A stretch of 64,000 nt of DNA from Bettongia penicillata ogilbyi (Eukaryota > Chordata > Mammalia > Diprotodontia > Potoroidae): assembly GCA_023548195.1 (NCBI GenBank), contig JAJHZJ010000008.1:399999-463998 (forward strand), read 5' to 3'. The position numbers and the translations under genes were made by a program. Numbering within the stretch: the first letter of the stretch is position 1; every line of letters starts with the position of its first letter. Below, piece after piece: positions 21,700 through 33,775 of the stretch. The notes beneath the pieces are model-generated. The model was not told the DNA's origin. It did no database searches and worked only from the letters and a program-made list of their open reading frames with translations.

Positions 21700-22430
21700 A
21701 GCTTAAGGGCAAAGTTGCTGCTCTATTGACAAGATTCTCGTTTCGGACCCTGCAATGATTCACTTGGGCGTAGAATTAGTTCACTCGAAAGGCAACAGGG
21801 GAGTGCTAAGATGGTAAAGTAATAATTACTTCCTTCAGCAGCAATGGTTTAGGGAAAAGCGCAAAGACATATGGGCTGAATATTTAGCAGACAATGATAA
21901 TGATGAGGTCACCGATATGACTCTGTGGGATGCTAGCAAAGCAGTATTGCAGGGAAAATTGATTGAAATCTTTGCCCAAAAGAAAAGGAAAAGGCAACTA
22001 CAAATACCAGAGTTAGGGACTAAAATTAGGAGCCTCCAAAAGAAGCATATTAAGGAGGGCAAAGCTAAAACTAATTGATTTAAAAAATGCCAAGGGGAAA
22101 CTTAATAGGATTCTAAATGAGAGAATGGAGTGTCTAATAAAGCTCAATAAGGGCAAGTTTTCCTCCCATGGCAATAAAGCAGATACCATCTTGGCCCGCT
22201 AACTTAGAAGGAGAACACAATTGAGACTAATTAGGGAAATTAAGGGACGAAAAGGGCTCCGCACAAAACCCAATGAAACAGGAAGGAGCTTTGTGCTCCA
22301 CCATATACACAATGTGAAAATGACTAGGCTTGTGTCACTTGTAAGTTTCCAGGCTCCGCTGGTGACAGTGGAAGTTGAAATAACCAAACAGAAACATCAG
22401 CATCTTGTAGCTACTTTTCCTCCAAGTTGA
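21700..22430 (+). pseudogene. Ancient L1-superfamily ORF2 remnant (endonuclease-RT linker)
   Basis: In the frame starting near 21838 the translation contains LWDASKAVLQGKLIE followed by a basic stretch. This resembles the LWDAxKAxxRG segment between endonuclease and reverse transcriptase in L1/Tx1-type ORF2 proteins. Stops and shifts follow, but in another frame 'ILAR' and 'RLIREIKG' appear in the expected order. It differs from the L1 at 34545, so it is an older or different lineage. No function is expected. Confidence 0.55.
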
Positions 22431-22574
22431 TGGACTTCTATGATCTTAAACAAAATTACTTCTTGGTGAAAAAAGCACAATGGCTTAGAAATTGATCTTA
22501 ATGCAGCCGGTCTTAGATGAAGCACTAGCCTCATGGTCATGAGATCTGGATTTTTACTCAGAAATCTAGGACTC

Positions 22575-22720
22575 CTTAGATGTGAGACCTTGCTAGACCA
22601 ATAAGCTCCATGAGGGTAGGGATTATATCTTATCAAAATCGATATATCTACCAGAATGTCTAACTTGAGGCTCTGCATGTATTGGACAATTAATGAAGAT
22701 TTGTTGAATGAATGAATGAC
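22575..22720 (+). repeat. L2 LINE 3' end
   Basis: 'aataagctccatgagggtagggattatatctt' and 'aagatttgttgaatgaatgaatga' are standard L2 3' terminal features. Confidence 0.75.
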
Positions 22721-23019
22721 ATTTGATTAGTCATTTAGCGTTTCAGAGTCTTCTCCTGTAAAATGGAAATAATTCATAGTCCACCTGCTCCATAAGATTA
22801 TGTAGATTGAATGAGAAAATATAGGTAAATATACTTTTAAAAGCTTTAACTTTCTCTTAGTTCAACTTATTTGTTTTAAGAACAATTTTGGGTGACAAAG
22901 TCATTTTGACTATTATAAATACCCAGATTAACTACAGAGGACCTATGAAGGTCCTGTCTGAATTCACTATCTGAATCCAGAGAAAGAACTGATAAATAGA
23001 AGTATGTGTAGAATGAATT

Positions 23020-23215
23020 TACCTATCAATGTACATGTCTATGCATGTAGATATATACATAGTATGTGTATATATGTACATATATAATTATATATACCTA
23101 CATCTATTTATACATACACATATATTATATGTATATATATGTGTGCATGTATGTGTATGTATATGTGTGTGTGTGTACCTACATCTATTATACATATACC
23201 CATATACTTGTGTCA
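23020..23215. repeat. TA/TG-rich simple repeat
   Basis: Mixed TATA, TGTA and TGTG runs. The 77-codon frame across it is an artefact of the repeat. Confidence 0.85.
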
Positions 23216-23219
23216 AATG

Positions 23220-23400
23220 GGGGAAGGGAAAAAAAGTTACGTTAACTTTATTATATATTTAAAAGGAATAGCAATTTGTACACAATAGATTTGTAGTTTC
23301 ATGTGCAATCATCTTTTCCCTCATCCTACTGTATTATCAAAATACTTGTTTTATTTCTTAAGTTCAGAATAAAATAAATAACATTATAGAGATGAACTAG
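23220..23400 (+). repeat. Unnamed dispersed repeat, copy B
   Basis: 'aaaagttacgttaactttattatatatttaaa' to 'cagaataaaataaat' matches 17715-17905. The upstream 22945-23020 ('agagaaagaactgataaatagaagtatg') may belong to the same element. Confidence 0.6.
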
Positions 23401-23594
23401 TCTTACAATGTTGGTGATAGCATTCATTTAATCCAATTGATTTCCTTTTTTTCAACATTGGTAGGCTGATCCCATGATTGCAGTTTCCCAGAAGTAGAAA
23501 AAAGTCCTATGACTTTATACTGTGGTGTGTACCTACTGATAGTGATCCTATTTTCTACTTAAGGTGTGTTTTAGAAAGAATACAACATTAAAAC

Positions 23595-23965
23595 ACCAGT
23601 GCAGGAGTCAGGAGGATTTGAGTTCAAATCTCACCTCAGATACTTGACACTCATTAGCTGTGTTACCTTGGGCAAGTCACTTGACCCCAATTGCCTCATC
23701 CTAAGTCATCTCCAGTCATCCTGATGAATATCTGGTCACTGGATTCAGGTGGCTCTGGAGGAGAAGTGAGGCTGGTGACCTGCCCAGCCCTCCCTCACTC
23801 AAAACAAAGTCAAGTGCAAGTCATGTCATCATTTCTGATGGCATGGTCTTCTTCGGCAACAAAGGATGAACACACCCATTTTAACTAAGAAAAATAAAAG
23901 AACACATACACAAGTGAATTTGATACAGTTCTAGCATGATAAGGGCAAAGAAGAGATCCACAGAT
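23595..23965 (+). repeat. MAR1/WSINE-type SINE plus shared 3' flank, copy 1
   Basis: Body 'gcaggagtcaggagga...ttgggcaagtcacttgaccccaattgcctcatcc' and tail 'catggtcttcttcggcaacaaaggatgaacacaccc'. Similarity to the copy at 25283 continues about 80 bases past the tail ('aagaacacatacacaagtga', 'gggcaaagaa.agatcca'). The 5' end lacks the tRNA-like head. Confidence 0.8.
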
Positions 23966-24719
23966 TTCACATCTTATAATAATTACTTCAAAAGATTCAT
24001 TCTTTTCCATATCTTATTAAATTGTCTATTTGCAATACTATTGTTTTAAACACAATGATCATCTGATATTCAATGTTCTATTAATAAGTCTTTTTTCATA
24101 CTTAACTAGGTTGGTAAGATAGTGTAAACAATATCTATTGATAAGCCTAATCAGAGAGTGATTAGTTCAGCTTGTATAAAACATTCAAAAATTTAAAAAG
24201 GCAAGAGAGCTGGACTTTTCAAATTTAGGGAATTATAAGCCCTCCTGATGCTAATTTAGAAATTAAATAATTTGTTAAGTACACCGTGTTTTAAAAATGC
24301 TTTTAAAGATTCAACCATGTTTTGTTCAATCTGAATCAGTAATAAAAAGTTATTTTAAAAAGAATAAATTTTAAAAATCTTTGGAATGACCATACTATAC
24401 CTTGCAAAAACTTCTCTGGGCATATAGAATTAAGTGGAATAGGGTACACCATGATTTTTTTTTTTTGTCCTTTCATGTATTCACATATCCAATGACTAAG
24501 ATGAGACTTGGTCTACTTTCCCTGTTTCTCTCACCTACCTATTTGGAGCTAAAGGAATTACTAAAGCTAAAGTACAAAAAGAGCCTAATTCCCTTTGGCC
24601 AAAGTAGGAAGTATCAATCTTCTCCTCAAGACTGAAAAAGCAGTTCATTATATGTTTTAAGATGAGAGTGAAATGAGACTTTGATTCAACATGCAAGGCT
24701 TGCAAAGTTAGAATAGGCT

Positions 24720-25200
24720 AGGCGTTCTTAAATTCTTTGTGTCATGATCATAGACCCTTTTGGCAGTCTGGTAGACTCCCTTACCAGAATATGTTAAACA
24801 CATAAAATAATTTAGGATTACAACAAAAAACTGGTGCACTAGGTTCTAATGCTGATAGATTAACAGGCTTAGAATTAGGAGTTCAAATCTGATCTCTGAA
24901 ACTTGATAGCTATCTGATCCTGGGGAAGTTACTTCAACCCGTTTGCCTCAGTTTCCTCACCTGTAAAATGAGTTGGAGAAGGAAATGATAAACCACTCTA
25001 GTGCCTTTGTCAAGAAAATCTCCAGTGGGATCATGTCAAGAGTTGGATATGACTGAACAAGAAAACAACACAAAGCAATTATATTGAAATACTGAATGTG
25101 GGTCTGTATAACATGTATTATCTATAAGCTGTTTATGTGCATATGTATACATACACTCTCTCATGCTTACTTTCACAGACCCCAAGTTAAAGCACCCCTG
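24720..25200. mobile_element. Old DNA-transposon-like repeat split by a SINE
   Basis: 'gttcttaaattctttgtgtcatgatcatagacccttttgg' on the left and, inverted, 'acagaccccaagttaaagcacccctgggg' on the right look like degenerate terminal inverted repeats. The internal 'ggattacaac' and 'caattatattgaaatac' are continuous once the SINE at 24850-25075 is removed. Family not named. Confidence 0.4.
24850..25075 (+). repeat. CORE-SINE with BovB-like tail
   Basis: 'cagtttcctcacctgtaaaatgagttggagaaggaaatgataaaccactc' and 'gatcatgtcaagagttggatatgactgaacaag'. The flanks 'acaacaaaa' and 'acaacacaaa' may be the target duplication. Confidence 0.8.
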
Positions 25201-25282
25201 GGGAAGGTAACCAGTAATGAGCAGTAGACCTATTCCCCTAGATGCACCACATAGCTCTTATCTTTGAGCTAAGTTATACCCA

Positions 25283-25665
25283 CTAGGTGGTGCAGCGGAT
25301 AGAGCACCAGTGCAGGAGTCAGGAGGAATTCTCACCTCAGACCCTTGACACTCATTAGCTGTGTGACCTTGGGCAAGTCACTTGACCCCAATTGCCTCAT
25401 CCTGAGTCATCTCCAGTCATCCTGATGAATATCTGGTCACTGGATTCAGGTGACTCTGGAGGAGAAGTGAGGCTGGTGACCTGCCCAGCCCTCCCTCACT
25501 CAAAACAAAGTCAAGTGCAAGTCATGTCATCATTTCTGATGGCATGGTCTTCTTCGGCAACAAAGGATGAACACACCCATTTTAAGTAAGAAAAATAGAA
25601 GAACACATACACAAGTGAGTTTGATACAGTTCTAACATGATACGGGCAAAGAATAGATCCAGACA
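25283..25665 (+). repeat. MAR1/WSINE-type SINE plus shared 3' flank, copy 2
   Basis: Full head 'actaggtggtgcagcggatagagcacc', a body almost identical to 23595-23880, the same tail, and about 80 further bases shared with copy 1 before the two diverge near 25662. The pair differ at few positions, so they are recent relatives. Confidence 0.85.
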
Positions 25666-26974
25666 AAAGACCCCAAGAAAACTTGTGGAGGAAGAAATCG
25701 CTTTTTAGGTGAAGGGGGTGGGAGGGACTGATCTGAGAAGAAACAGAACTTCCAACTCTTATGAATTATTTATAACTCATTGTAAAGAAAGAATCTGAGG
25801 ACCATTTCTGAAAGGAGTCGAGGGAAAGTAGAAGATGTAGATGGAGGGGCACCAATTAAGTGAATTCTATTTGAAGGTGACCCCAACAACTTGATACGCT
25901 ATAGACATCCCTAGATCCAAATCCTTGAGATTGCTAACTTCGTTACCATCGAACCCGATAGCACTTTGGTCATTTGGTATTCTTTCTCTTTGAATGTAGA
26001 AGGATTTATTGTTTTTATTATATAATAAAAGGCAAATAGCCCCTAAATTTTACACATTGATAAAATGAAAAATTGACTTAAGGGGGTCTGATTTTAACCT
26101 ACTCTTAATTTCTTGGCCTCACCTAGGTCTCCATGGGAAATAATGAAATGTACATTTCTGGAATGAGTCATTTAGAAACTTAGTTGGGGCTCGCCATTGC
26201 CTACACAAATATTTTCAATGATATGGTTCATTTGTTGGAAAACTGATGATAAATGTCAAGATATGAAAGTTCTTTAAATATTTTCAAGAATATGGAGTGT
26301 TTTCTAGTTACACAAAAGCTGATTAGTATCCAACAGATATGAATTTTATAACCTCTTTAATTTTCACTGGTTGAATGGGGTGAGAAGGCTAATCTCTTAC
26401 TTTCCAGGGCTATTTAGGAGAATCAGCAAAGTGAATGGAATGGTTAGTTATTCGATCATCTTCAAATGGAATTGTCTTCATATGATTCACAGAATGAATT
26501 CCAAAAGGGCTTGCTGTAATGTAGGACAATATTTTGTCTTTCTCTGGCACATGAGATAGCTTCCACTTTTAATAAATTGATTTTTTTCAATATTACTTTC
26601 CCATACAACTATAAGCGCAGAAAAAATTGAGGATTATGCATTATTTAAAAAAAAATAAAGTTTAGAATAATGGATTTAAAAAGAAAGAAGGAACTCTTTG
26701 CCTTTTAGTGAAACAATTAAGCATAGCTCATGTTGATAAAGGCAAATAATACTGGAAAATTATTAAAGAATATTTACTTCAGTATTTAAAAAGTAAAGTG
26801 TCTTCTAGCTCTAAATATATGAACTGATGCCTTTTTTGATTCTATAACATTAAATTAAAAGACTATAGGATACAGTTTAATTATGTAGTATAAATGTTTT
26901 TATTCATAGCAGTTTCTTCATAAAATATATATATATATATAATGTTCTGTTTGTGTTACAGTGCTTTGTATACC
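25666..26974. other. Unique sequence, nothing recognised
   Basis: AT-rich, with short A and TA runs (26648, 26928). No repeat or coding signature. Confidence 0.55.
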
Positions 26975-27060
26975 TTCATTCAATAAGCATTTATTAAGTA
27001 CTTACCATGTGCTAGTACAACATAAAATGAGACAGTCATTGCCTTCAATGAGCCTATATT
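26975..27060 (-). repeat. L2 LINE 3' end
   Basis: 'ttcaataagcatttattaagtacttaccatgtgct' is the inverted L2 terminus. It abuts an opposite-strand L2 end. Confidence 0.65.
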
Positions 27061-27061
27061 C

Positions 27062-27190
27062 TATCTCCTCTAACAGATGGTGAGCTGCTTGAAGGAAGTG
27101 AACATCTCATATTCATTTTGATTCTTTCTTCAAAGTCTAGCACAGTGACTTACACATTGAAAAAATAGATTTTTAGTATATGTCTTAAAA
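27062..27190 (+). repeat. L2 LINE 3' end
   Basis: 'acagatggtgagctgcttgaaggaagtgaacatctc' and 'agtctagcacagtgacttacac' are L2 3' sequence in forward orientation. Confidence 0.65.
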
Positions 27191-27924
27191 TTTGTAATCA
27201 AATGAATAACCTTTGTGATGTAAAAGCTCTTTGTAAGGTTTAATTTAAAATCAAAGAAAAATTTGTTTCCCATGGCTTTTATTTTTAACTGATTAGATTA
27301 ATTAATAATGTAAAAAAAATTTTTTTTCCCAATGATTTCCATAGTATTCCTCAACCTCAATGAGCCTTTATTTTTAACAAAGGAACACAGCTAAACAAAA
27401 TCAACTGATTCATTGACCGTTTCTGACAATGTATACATTCCACAATCAGAGTCCCCTCATCCCAACTCTCCACCAGAAAGAGGGAGGTTATGTGTTGATG
27501 TTGTTTTTTTTTTCTATTGGGTCCCTAAGGCCAAAAGTGGTCAATACAATTTTTCACAATTTACAGTAGCTTCAGTTGTCTTTCTCTTTGTGTTGTTATA
27601 GTCATGTAAGATTGTTTACTTGGATTTGATTACCTCACTGTTTCAGTTCAGACATGTCTTTCCAAGTTCCTCTGAATTCCTCATATTCTTCAATTCTTTC
27701 AATGCAATAATATTTCATGATAATAATACAATTTGCTTTTAGAAGAAAATTGGTCAAAACACGCACCTTCCATGTTATTTCATAATTGCTGTATATGTAA
27801 CCCAATGGATCTCTTTGTGCTTTATCTTTTTTCTATTAAATAAAACTACTTATAAATATACCAGATTTTGTAAATTAATGTACAATAAATTTTGAATATC
27901 AGCAGAGGAATATTTCATTTTCAT
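27191..27924. other. Unique sequence, nothing recognised
   Basis: No repeat hallmark or credible exon. Confidence 0.5.
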
Positions 27925-28110
27925 ATCATGGTGGAATGGAATGAACATTGGCTCTAGAGTCAAAAGAACTGATTTCAAAGGTTGCTTCTGCCACTACATG
28001 TGTGATATTAGATGTCACCTCATCTAACCAAACCTCAATTTCCTTTTCTGAGAACGGTACTTACTTATCTATAGGGTGATTGTCGTGAAGATGAAAGGAC
28101 ATCAGCATAT
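27925..28110 (+). repeat. MIR-like SINE fragment
   Basis: 'gctctagagtcaaaagaactgatttcaaaggttgcttctgccac' and 'tcaatttccttttctgagaacgg' fit a decayed MIR. Confidence 0.55.
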
Positions 28111-28309
28111 CATTTTCGTTCAGCGATAGTTTAAAGGACTTCTGTTGGCTAGTAACTAAAGGGTGTAAACTCTGAAAATACACACCATAACTGATTTGCT
28201 TAATTTATGGCAGATTCCAAAGACTAAATTTAACAGATGGGATCTGCATGCATTTTTTTTTCCTTTTAAATCTTTCAAGACTTGTTGAATAACCTAATAG
28301 TAGAACATT

Positions 28310-28500
28310 TGGATTTACAAATCATTTTCTATACTTTACCTCATTCGACTATCAAAATAGCTGTGTGAGCTAAAGATCATTATTTCCATTTGAAAGATAA
28401 GCACTCTGTGGCTCAAACAGGTCAAGAGATTTGGTCGTGGTGAGGAACCAATTTGCTCTTCATTCCAAGCCCATCATTGTTTCCACTATACTGCACTAAC
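28310..28500 (-). repeat. MIR-like SINE fragment
   Basis: 'attatttccatttgaaagataagcac', 'caagagatttgg' and 'gtttccactatactgcac' follow the inverted MIR order in decayed form. Confidence 0.55.
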
Positions 28501-29890
28501 ATATAAATATCTTTTCAGGAAGTTTTTACAGACATTTTAGACTCTTCATTAATAATGACTAATGACAGGAAATACACACACACATGCACACATGCATGCA
28601 CACACACAGGAAGAGTGATAAAGTAACCCAAAGATGTACCTGTCACTTAGAAAATCATCTTTTTTTTTCTTTATGCAATCTTTATGCAATCTGAGCCCCT
28701 ACTGTAACCCTCCTACATAATCTAGAAAATATATTGAAATAATTATCAATGAATAGAAAATTCTGGGAATTTACTCAGTCATCTAGCTCATCCAGAGTTG
28801 GCTCCTCCAGTACTCACCCATAGGTGATGACCCAGAGAGTTTACAGTCAATCAGTGTACATTGGAAGCAGAGATATGCAATGAAGCCAAGATCCCTGAGG
28901 CAAAATATGCCACTGTATCAACTTGTCAAGGTGACTTTTGTTCATGCTTCCCCTTGCCTCTTTATTTCTCAGTGTGTCCTTTCTTCCTTCACATTCAGTC
29001 AAATTAAGTAAATTAAATATGACCACACATTGGAGGAGTCAGCCTTTACAAAAAAAGACAATGCTATGGAATTAAATAGCAATATACATTTTTTTAATTA
29101 AGAAAGGTATAATAATATAAAATGATTTAAAATAAAACTCAAAAGAAGGCTCTAAATCGATTTTAAAACTTATTCTTAACTTTCTTTGGTTTTTGATTAA
29201 TGCTCTCAACATAATCTTTAGTAATTTTATCAAAAAGCAAAGGAAGAAATTTTAAAAATCACTGTCTAATTTTACTTAACGTCTCCCCTACATTTTCCAA
29301 AAATGTTGTTTACAAAATTTTCATAGTTTGTAATATCTAGTTCTCAAAACAGGCTTTTTTGACGTCTGAAATAAAACTGAAAGTAAAGTAACACACACTT
29401 CAGTCCTCTATGAATTTAGATAAACTTAGCACTAAATGATCTTTCAATAGTCTTTTAAAGTCATTTAAAAGCAGTTTCAGAACTTAGAAATGAAAAAAAT
29501 TAAATCTGTAAGAGTTTGAAATGAATACATAAATGATGCTTTTAAAGTGATCGTTTTATTAATTTAACTATATGTATTGATTACATAAAAATGTTGAAAT
29601 CACAGCATCTATAGTAATCATAAAAGCATGAAATTAGAAGAGGTTAAGAAGGATATTTATAATAAGGCTTAATTCCAGACAAATGAAAACATTTATTTAA
29701 ATTGTTGATATGAAAATAGCTTTATCTTCATAAAGAAGCATTTATCGAGCGCCTAATGGTGCAGGAAACAATGCAACTCCTATGATAAGGGTCCTGTCAA
29801 TAAAACTATGTGACTCTTAATCAAAGAAGCATAATCATGGACCCATTTCTCATCTGTTCTGTAGTTTCTTTCTCTTGCTATGACTGGATT
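28501..29890. other. Unique AT-rich sequence
   Basis: Contains a short CA run near 28573-28608 and otherwise nothing identifiable. Confidence 0.55.
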
Positions 29891-29892
29891 TG

Positions 29893-30046
29893 GTGTGTGT
29901 GTGTGTGTGTGTGTGTGGCAATTTGTGTTGTGACTTTCCTAAGGTCACACAGCTCATAAGTGTTAATTGTCTGAGGCTGGCTTTGAACCCAGGTCATCCT
30001 AGCTCCAGGCCCAGTGCTCTATCCACTGGACCACCAGCTGTCCCTG
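29893..30046 (-). repeat. (TG)n plus CORE-SINE fragment
   Basis: A 26-base TG run is followed by 'aaggtcacacagctcataagtg', 'tctgaggctggctttgaacccaggtcatcctagctcc' and 'gtgctctatccactggaccacc', which is an inverted SINE head. Confidence 0.85.
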
Positions 30047-30177
30047 AATTTGATTTTATATAAGCAACAGAACTTACAAAAGAAAGATTGTGGAGGAGTC
30101 CTAGAGTCATTTACTACATACCTGGAAGGGCTCTGTTGACCATTTTAGATTCTGCCTAATTCATGTCTTAAGTTACA

Positions 30178-30430
30178 TTATAGAATCCCAGAGTCGGAAG
30201 GTCCTTTATGGTCTAACTTGACTTGGATCTGAATAGGAATCCTCCAACCAGCATTCCTGACAGTCCTCGTGTGTCTGCTGAAAGACCTCTGGCAACTGAG
30301 AATAGTGTGGAGACTATTTCCCTTTAAAAGAAAAATAAAAAAAACCTCTTAAAAAGCATTTCCTTAGAAAAAGTCCATCTTTAATCTCTACCAATTGTTC
30401 CTACCTCTGCTTTCTGGGGACAGGTGAAGC
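30178..30430 (-). repeat. CR1/L3-type LINE 3' end
   Basis: 'tagaatcccagagtcggaaggtcctttatgg' at the left and 'accaattgttcctacctctgctttctggggac' at the right resemble the inverted 3' end of CR1-clade LINEs. Confidence 0.5.
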
Positions 30431-31504
30431 AAATTTAATTCAAACTTAAAAAAACAGCTATAATGAACCCCCTAAATCTCTTCTCAAGGCAAATACACAA
30501 ACACACACACATACTCATGTGCGTATTCAAGTAACTTCACTTATTGAGCAGACTCATAGGCAGATCACACATTTTAATTTTGCACACTGTACTGTACATG
30601 CCAGACAGTTGAACTATGAATTAAAGATCATATCTGGTTTAGTCCAAAGGATATTTTGATATTTCACTTTTATTATAGTTCAATAGTTTAAGAAAATATA
30701 GAAGTTCAGGCCTAGTTTATGTTGCTTCACTCAGTGTTCATGGAGAACAAAAAATAATGTTCAAAGAAAAGAAAATTAATATTTAGGTTCAGTTCACAGT
30801 TCAGCATATTAAAATATTTCATTCCATTTGTATTTCCTCATAGCTGCACTCAACTCCTAGAGTTTATGTACAGTGGGAAATTCCAAAGAACCCTTTCTGT
30901 TTTAGTGAACCATCTGAATTGTCAGTTGTCATGGCATGTCTATACATTCTAAACTCTTGGTCTTTCCAAGATTATGTAGAGGGTGCATCACTGAACTGAA
31001 TTAATTCCTTTGACGGAAAGACATGACTGGAATAGTTTTTTTGAATTTTTATGGGGGAGAGGGAAGGTGTTATACCTAGGTAAAAACTTGGTTGTCATTA
31101 TGATCTTCTGAATGTTGCCAGATGTTTTTAAAAAAAGTTCTCAAGTGGAATAAATCCTCACAAAATTCAACTAGGGAATAAAATCATACTGAAATCAATA
31201 AAATCTGAATTACAGATTTTAAAAAATATTTTAGGCTTTCCAGTATATATAGTGACTAGAATGAAATTGACATAACATTCCTAGTGGAAATTCTTGCTAA
31301 GGAGTACAAAGTTTTGTTTATATGTTTTATGTTTTATAACATAATTTATAACTTGTTTATAGTTTTATAACATAACATAACTTGTTTATAGTTTTATGCT
31401 TGTTATAACAAGGAAAGTGACTTTGTAATACAATCCTCTCAGTTCTATAATAGCTAACCCCCTTAAATGGGATCCAAAACAAACTGAAGCTGTCAAATGC
31501 CATT
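30431..31504. other. Unique sequence, nothing recognised
   Basis: AT-rich, with a local duplication of 'gtttataacataa.ttataacttgtttatagttttat' near 31328-31400. Confidence 0.55.
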
Positions 31505-31680
31505 CCAGTGTAGAAGAAACACTGATTTGATGTTAGAAGATTCTATTTGAATGCAATTTCAGCAAATAACTATAAGATCTGTCCTAGATCAGTCCACTTC
31601 ATTCTGCAATGAAGGGATTGAATTAGTTGACTTCTAAGGTCCCTTACAGGTCTAAATCCTGTGAAACTTATGAATGTTAT
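31505..31680 (+). repeat. MIR-like SINE fragment
   Basis: 'ttctgcaatgaagggattgaattagttgacttctaaggtcccttacagg' matches the MIR variant 3' end seen at 1255. Confidence 0.55.
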
Positions 31681-32319
31681 GAATATTGTTACACCTAATT
31701 TATAGAATATAAGCATGTTTAAAATTAATTAGCTCTTGGATGTTTAATATATACATTCTCCCTCCAATATTGTCAATACCACGAATCGACTTAACAAAAC
31801 CCTTTCAATATAAATAGTGTGTGACATTAGAAAGGTTTTGAGAAGACATAGTTTCTGGGTAATTTAATCATATTATTAATAAGACCAGAATGTTTATTAA
31901 TAAAAGGATGGCCATTTGACCATTAATGAGGGAATGAATATTACAGCAAGTGTGTGGGCTATATTACAATGAGGGTCTTGAGGTACCTGGCTTGGATCAC
32001 CCAAATCTTGGTCAAAGAAAATTATTGATTTCCATATCATTTTGAACAACTGTTCCTAGACTTGTTAGAGCAAACAGAAGGAGCAGGAAAGTACCATTAG
32101 TCCAAACTTAGAATTTCTTTTACTTTCTTTGACTAGATCATAGTTGAGTAAGTGTTTTAGAAAGATTTCCCACATTGGAATGAAATAGAAATTAAAGAAA
32201 GCAGAAAAGAGAAAAAAACTTTGGTCTTAATACAATAACTAGTTAGCAAATAGAAGAGAGAAATAATAATTTCTCACAGATGCAAACTAAGCCTCAACCC
32301 AGACCTTCCCTTCAATATA
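31681..32319. other. Unique sequence, nothing recognised
   Basis: No repeat or coding signature seen. Confidence 0.5.
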
Positions 32320-32480
32320 ATTTAATAGACATTTACAAAGTGAGTACTATGTGCTAGACATAATATTTAGCTCTGGGGATCCCAAAATGGAAAGCATATT
32401 CTTTATCCCTAAGTAGCATAAGGTCTAATAGGAAAGATATACTATACACAAGTAAACATGATACAAGGCAGAATGGAATT
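32320..32480 (-). repeat. L2 LINE 3' end
   Basis: 'tagacatttacaaagtgagtactatgtgctagac' and 'ctctggggatcccaaaatgg' are the inverted L2 terminus. Confidence 0.65.
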
Positions 32481-32574
32481 GGAGAGCTCGAGACAAAGTA
32501 TAGTCAGAAAATTAGAAGAGGGAGGGATGACTGGAAAGATTAGTATCAGGCAAGACTTTATGAAAAAGCGTGTG

Positions 32575-32745
32575 ACATTTGGAATCATAATACCTTGACT
32601 GGAATCCTGATTTTGCTACTTATTTCCTGTAAGACACTGGGAAAATTCCTTAGCTTCTCTGGGAGCTAGTTGCCTCTTCTATAAAATGAGGGTGTTGTTC
32701 TAGGTGGACTGTAAGGTCCCTTCTTTGTCTAAACTTACAATCCAA
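32575..32745 (+). repeat. MIR-like SINE
   Basis: 'ttgactggaatcctgattttgctac', 'tcttctataaaatgagggtg' and 'ctgtaaggtcccttc' in the usual order. Confidence 0.65.
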
Positions 32746-32879
32746 TAGAAAAGTTATAACTGACAATGGAGAGAATTCAGAGCCAATTAACTCTTCTTTG
32801 ACTTCTATTTATTCTACCAATGAGTATCATCATCATTATCAAAGATCAAAAGGGAGTTGATGTACAAGGTAGATAAGGA

Positions 32880-33115
32880 GACAGAAAGCGAGTACATGGC
32901 TTCCCATGATGAGTCAAATCACCAGGACCAGACGAACCATGTCTAGGATACTGAAAGAGATATGATATTTGACTAATGAATAACAATCAGTGACCTTTGA
33001 AGGGCTATGGAGACTGGGAAGAGTGCTATGAGATTAGAGAAAGGCAAATCCCACTTTCAAAAGAGGGAAGGAAATGAGGAATACTGAGACTGAAGGGTTA
33101 CCAACTGAAAAGCTA
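32880..33115 (+). pseudogene. CR1/L3-type reverse transcriptase remnant
   Basis: 'gacctttgaagggctatggagactgggaagagtg' followed by 'gagaaaggcaaatccc.ctttcaaaagaggg' translates, with breaks, to a WRTGxVPxxWRKAxxxPIFKKGxK-like block. This precedes the catalytic core in CR1/L2-clade polymerases. Only this short block is visible. Confidence 0.45.
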
Positions 33116-33175
33116 AGTATTCCATTTAAACAGAGTCAAAAGAGCAGGTAACTGACCACTTGAGAAGCAAGATAT

Positions 33176-33229
33176 CCAGATAGACAGACAGACGGACGGA
33201 TGGACGGACAGACAGACAGACAGACAGAC

Positions 33230-33272
<43 letters not shown>

Positions 33273-33273
33273 A
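33176..33273. repeat. Compound (GACA/GACG)n-(GATA)n microsatellite
   Basis: GACA and GACG units up to about 33232 give way to about ten GATA units. The minus-strand frame across it encodes only LSIY/LSVC repeats. Confidence 0.95.
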
Positions 33274-33419
33274 CATTCACATTCTTAGTATGTGCCAGAC
33301 AGTAGGAATAAAAGTTGTAAATGCCAAGAACCCTAATAATCAACAGACTCCTTGTTTTTCATTTTGGAGTTGCCCAGAAAATTGTGTCTAGGATATTGAT
33401 AAGCTGAAACAATTTCATA

Positions 33420-33775
33420 TACTTTATAGTCCAGATAACTTGCCCTTCGTGCTATTCCTCATTCCCAATATTCCATCTCTGACCCTGTACAGGCAGTCCC
33501 CCTTGTGTGACATGTATTCACTCTTCAACTCTGCCATTTAAATGTTCAGTTCAAGGGACACCACTGCACAAACATTTCATGATTGCGTGGCCACAACTGC
33601 TAATGCCTCTATCTTTTCCTATGTATTTTACATCTATTTATATGTGTACATGCTATTTCTCTGAATAAAATATAAACATTTGAGGCAAGGAGTATTTTCT
33701 TTATTCTTGGTTTCCTCAGCACCTTGATCAGTGGCTGGCACAGAGTAGATATTTAATAAATGCTTGTAGGTTGAG
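33420..33775 (+). repeat. L2 LINE 3' end
   Basis: 'gaataaaatataaacatttgaggcaaggagtattttc' and 'gcaccttgatcagtggctggcacagagtagatatttaataaatgcttg' are classical L2 3' sequence. The upstream part is decayed. Confidence 0.75.

Noticed and set aside
33113..33343. 76-codon frame of LSIY/LSVC repeats
   Set aside because: Translation of a tetranucleotide microsatellite.
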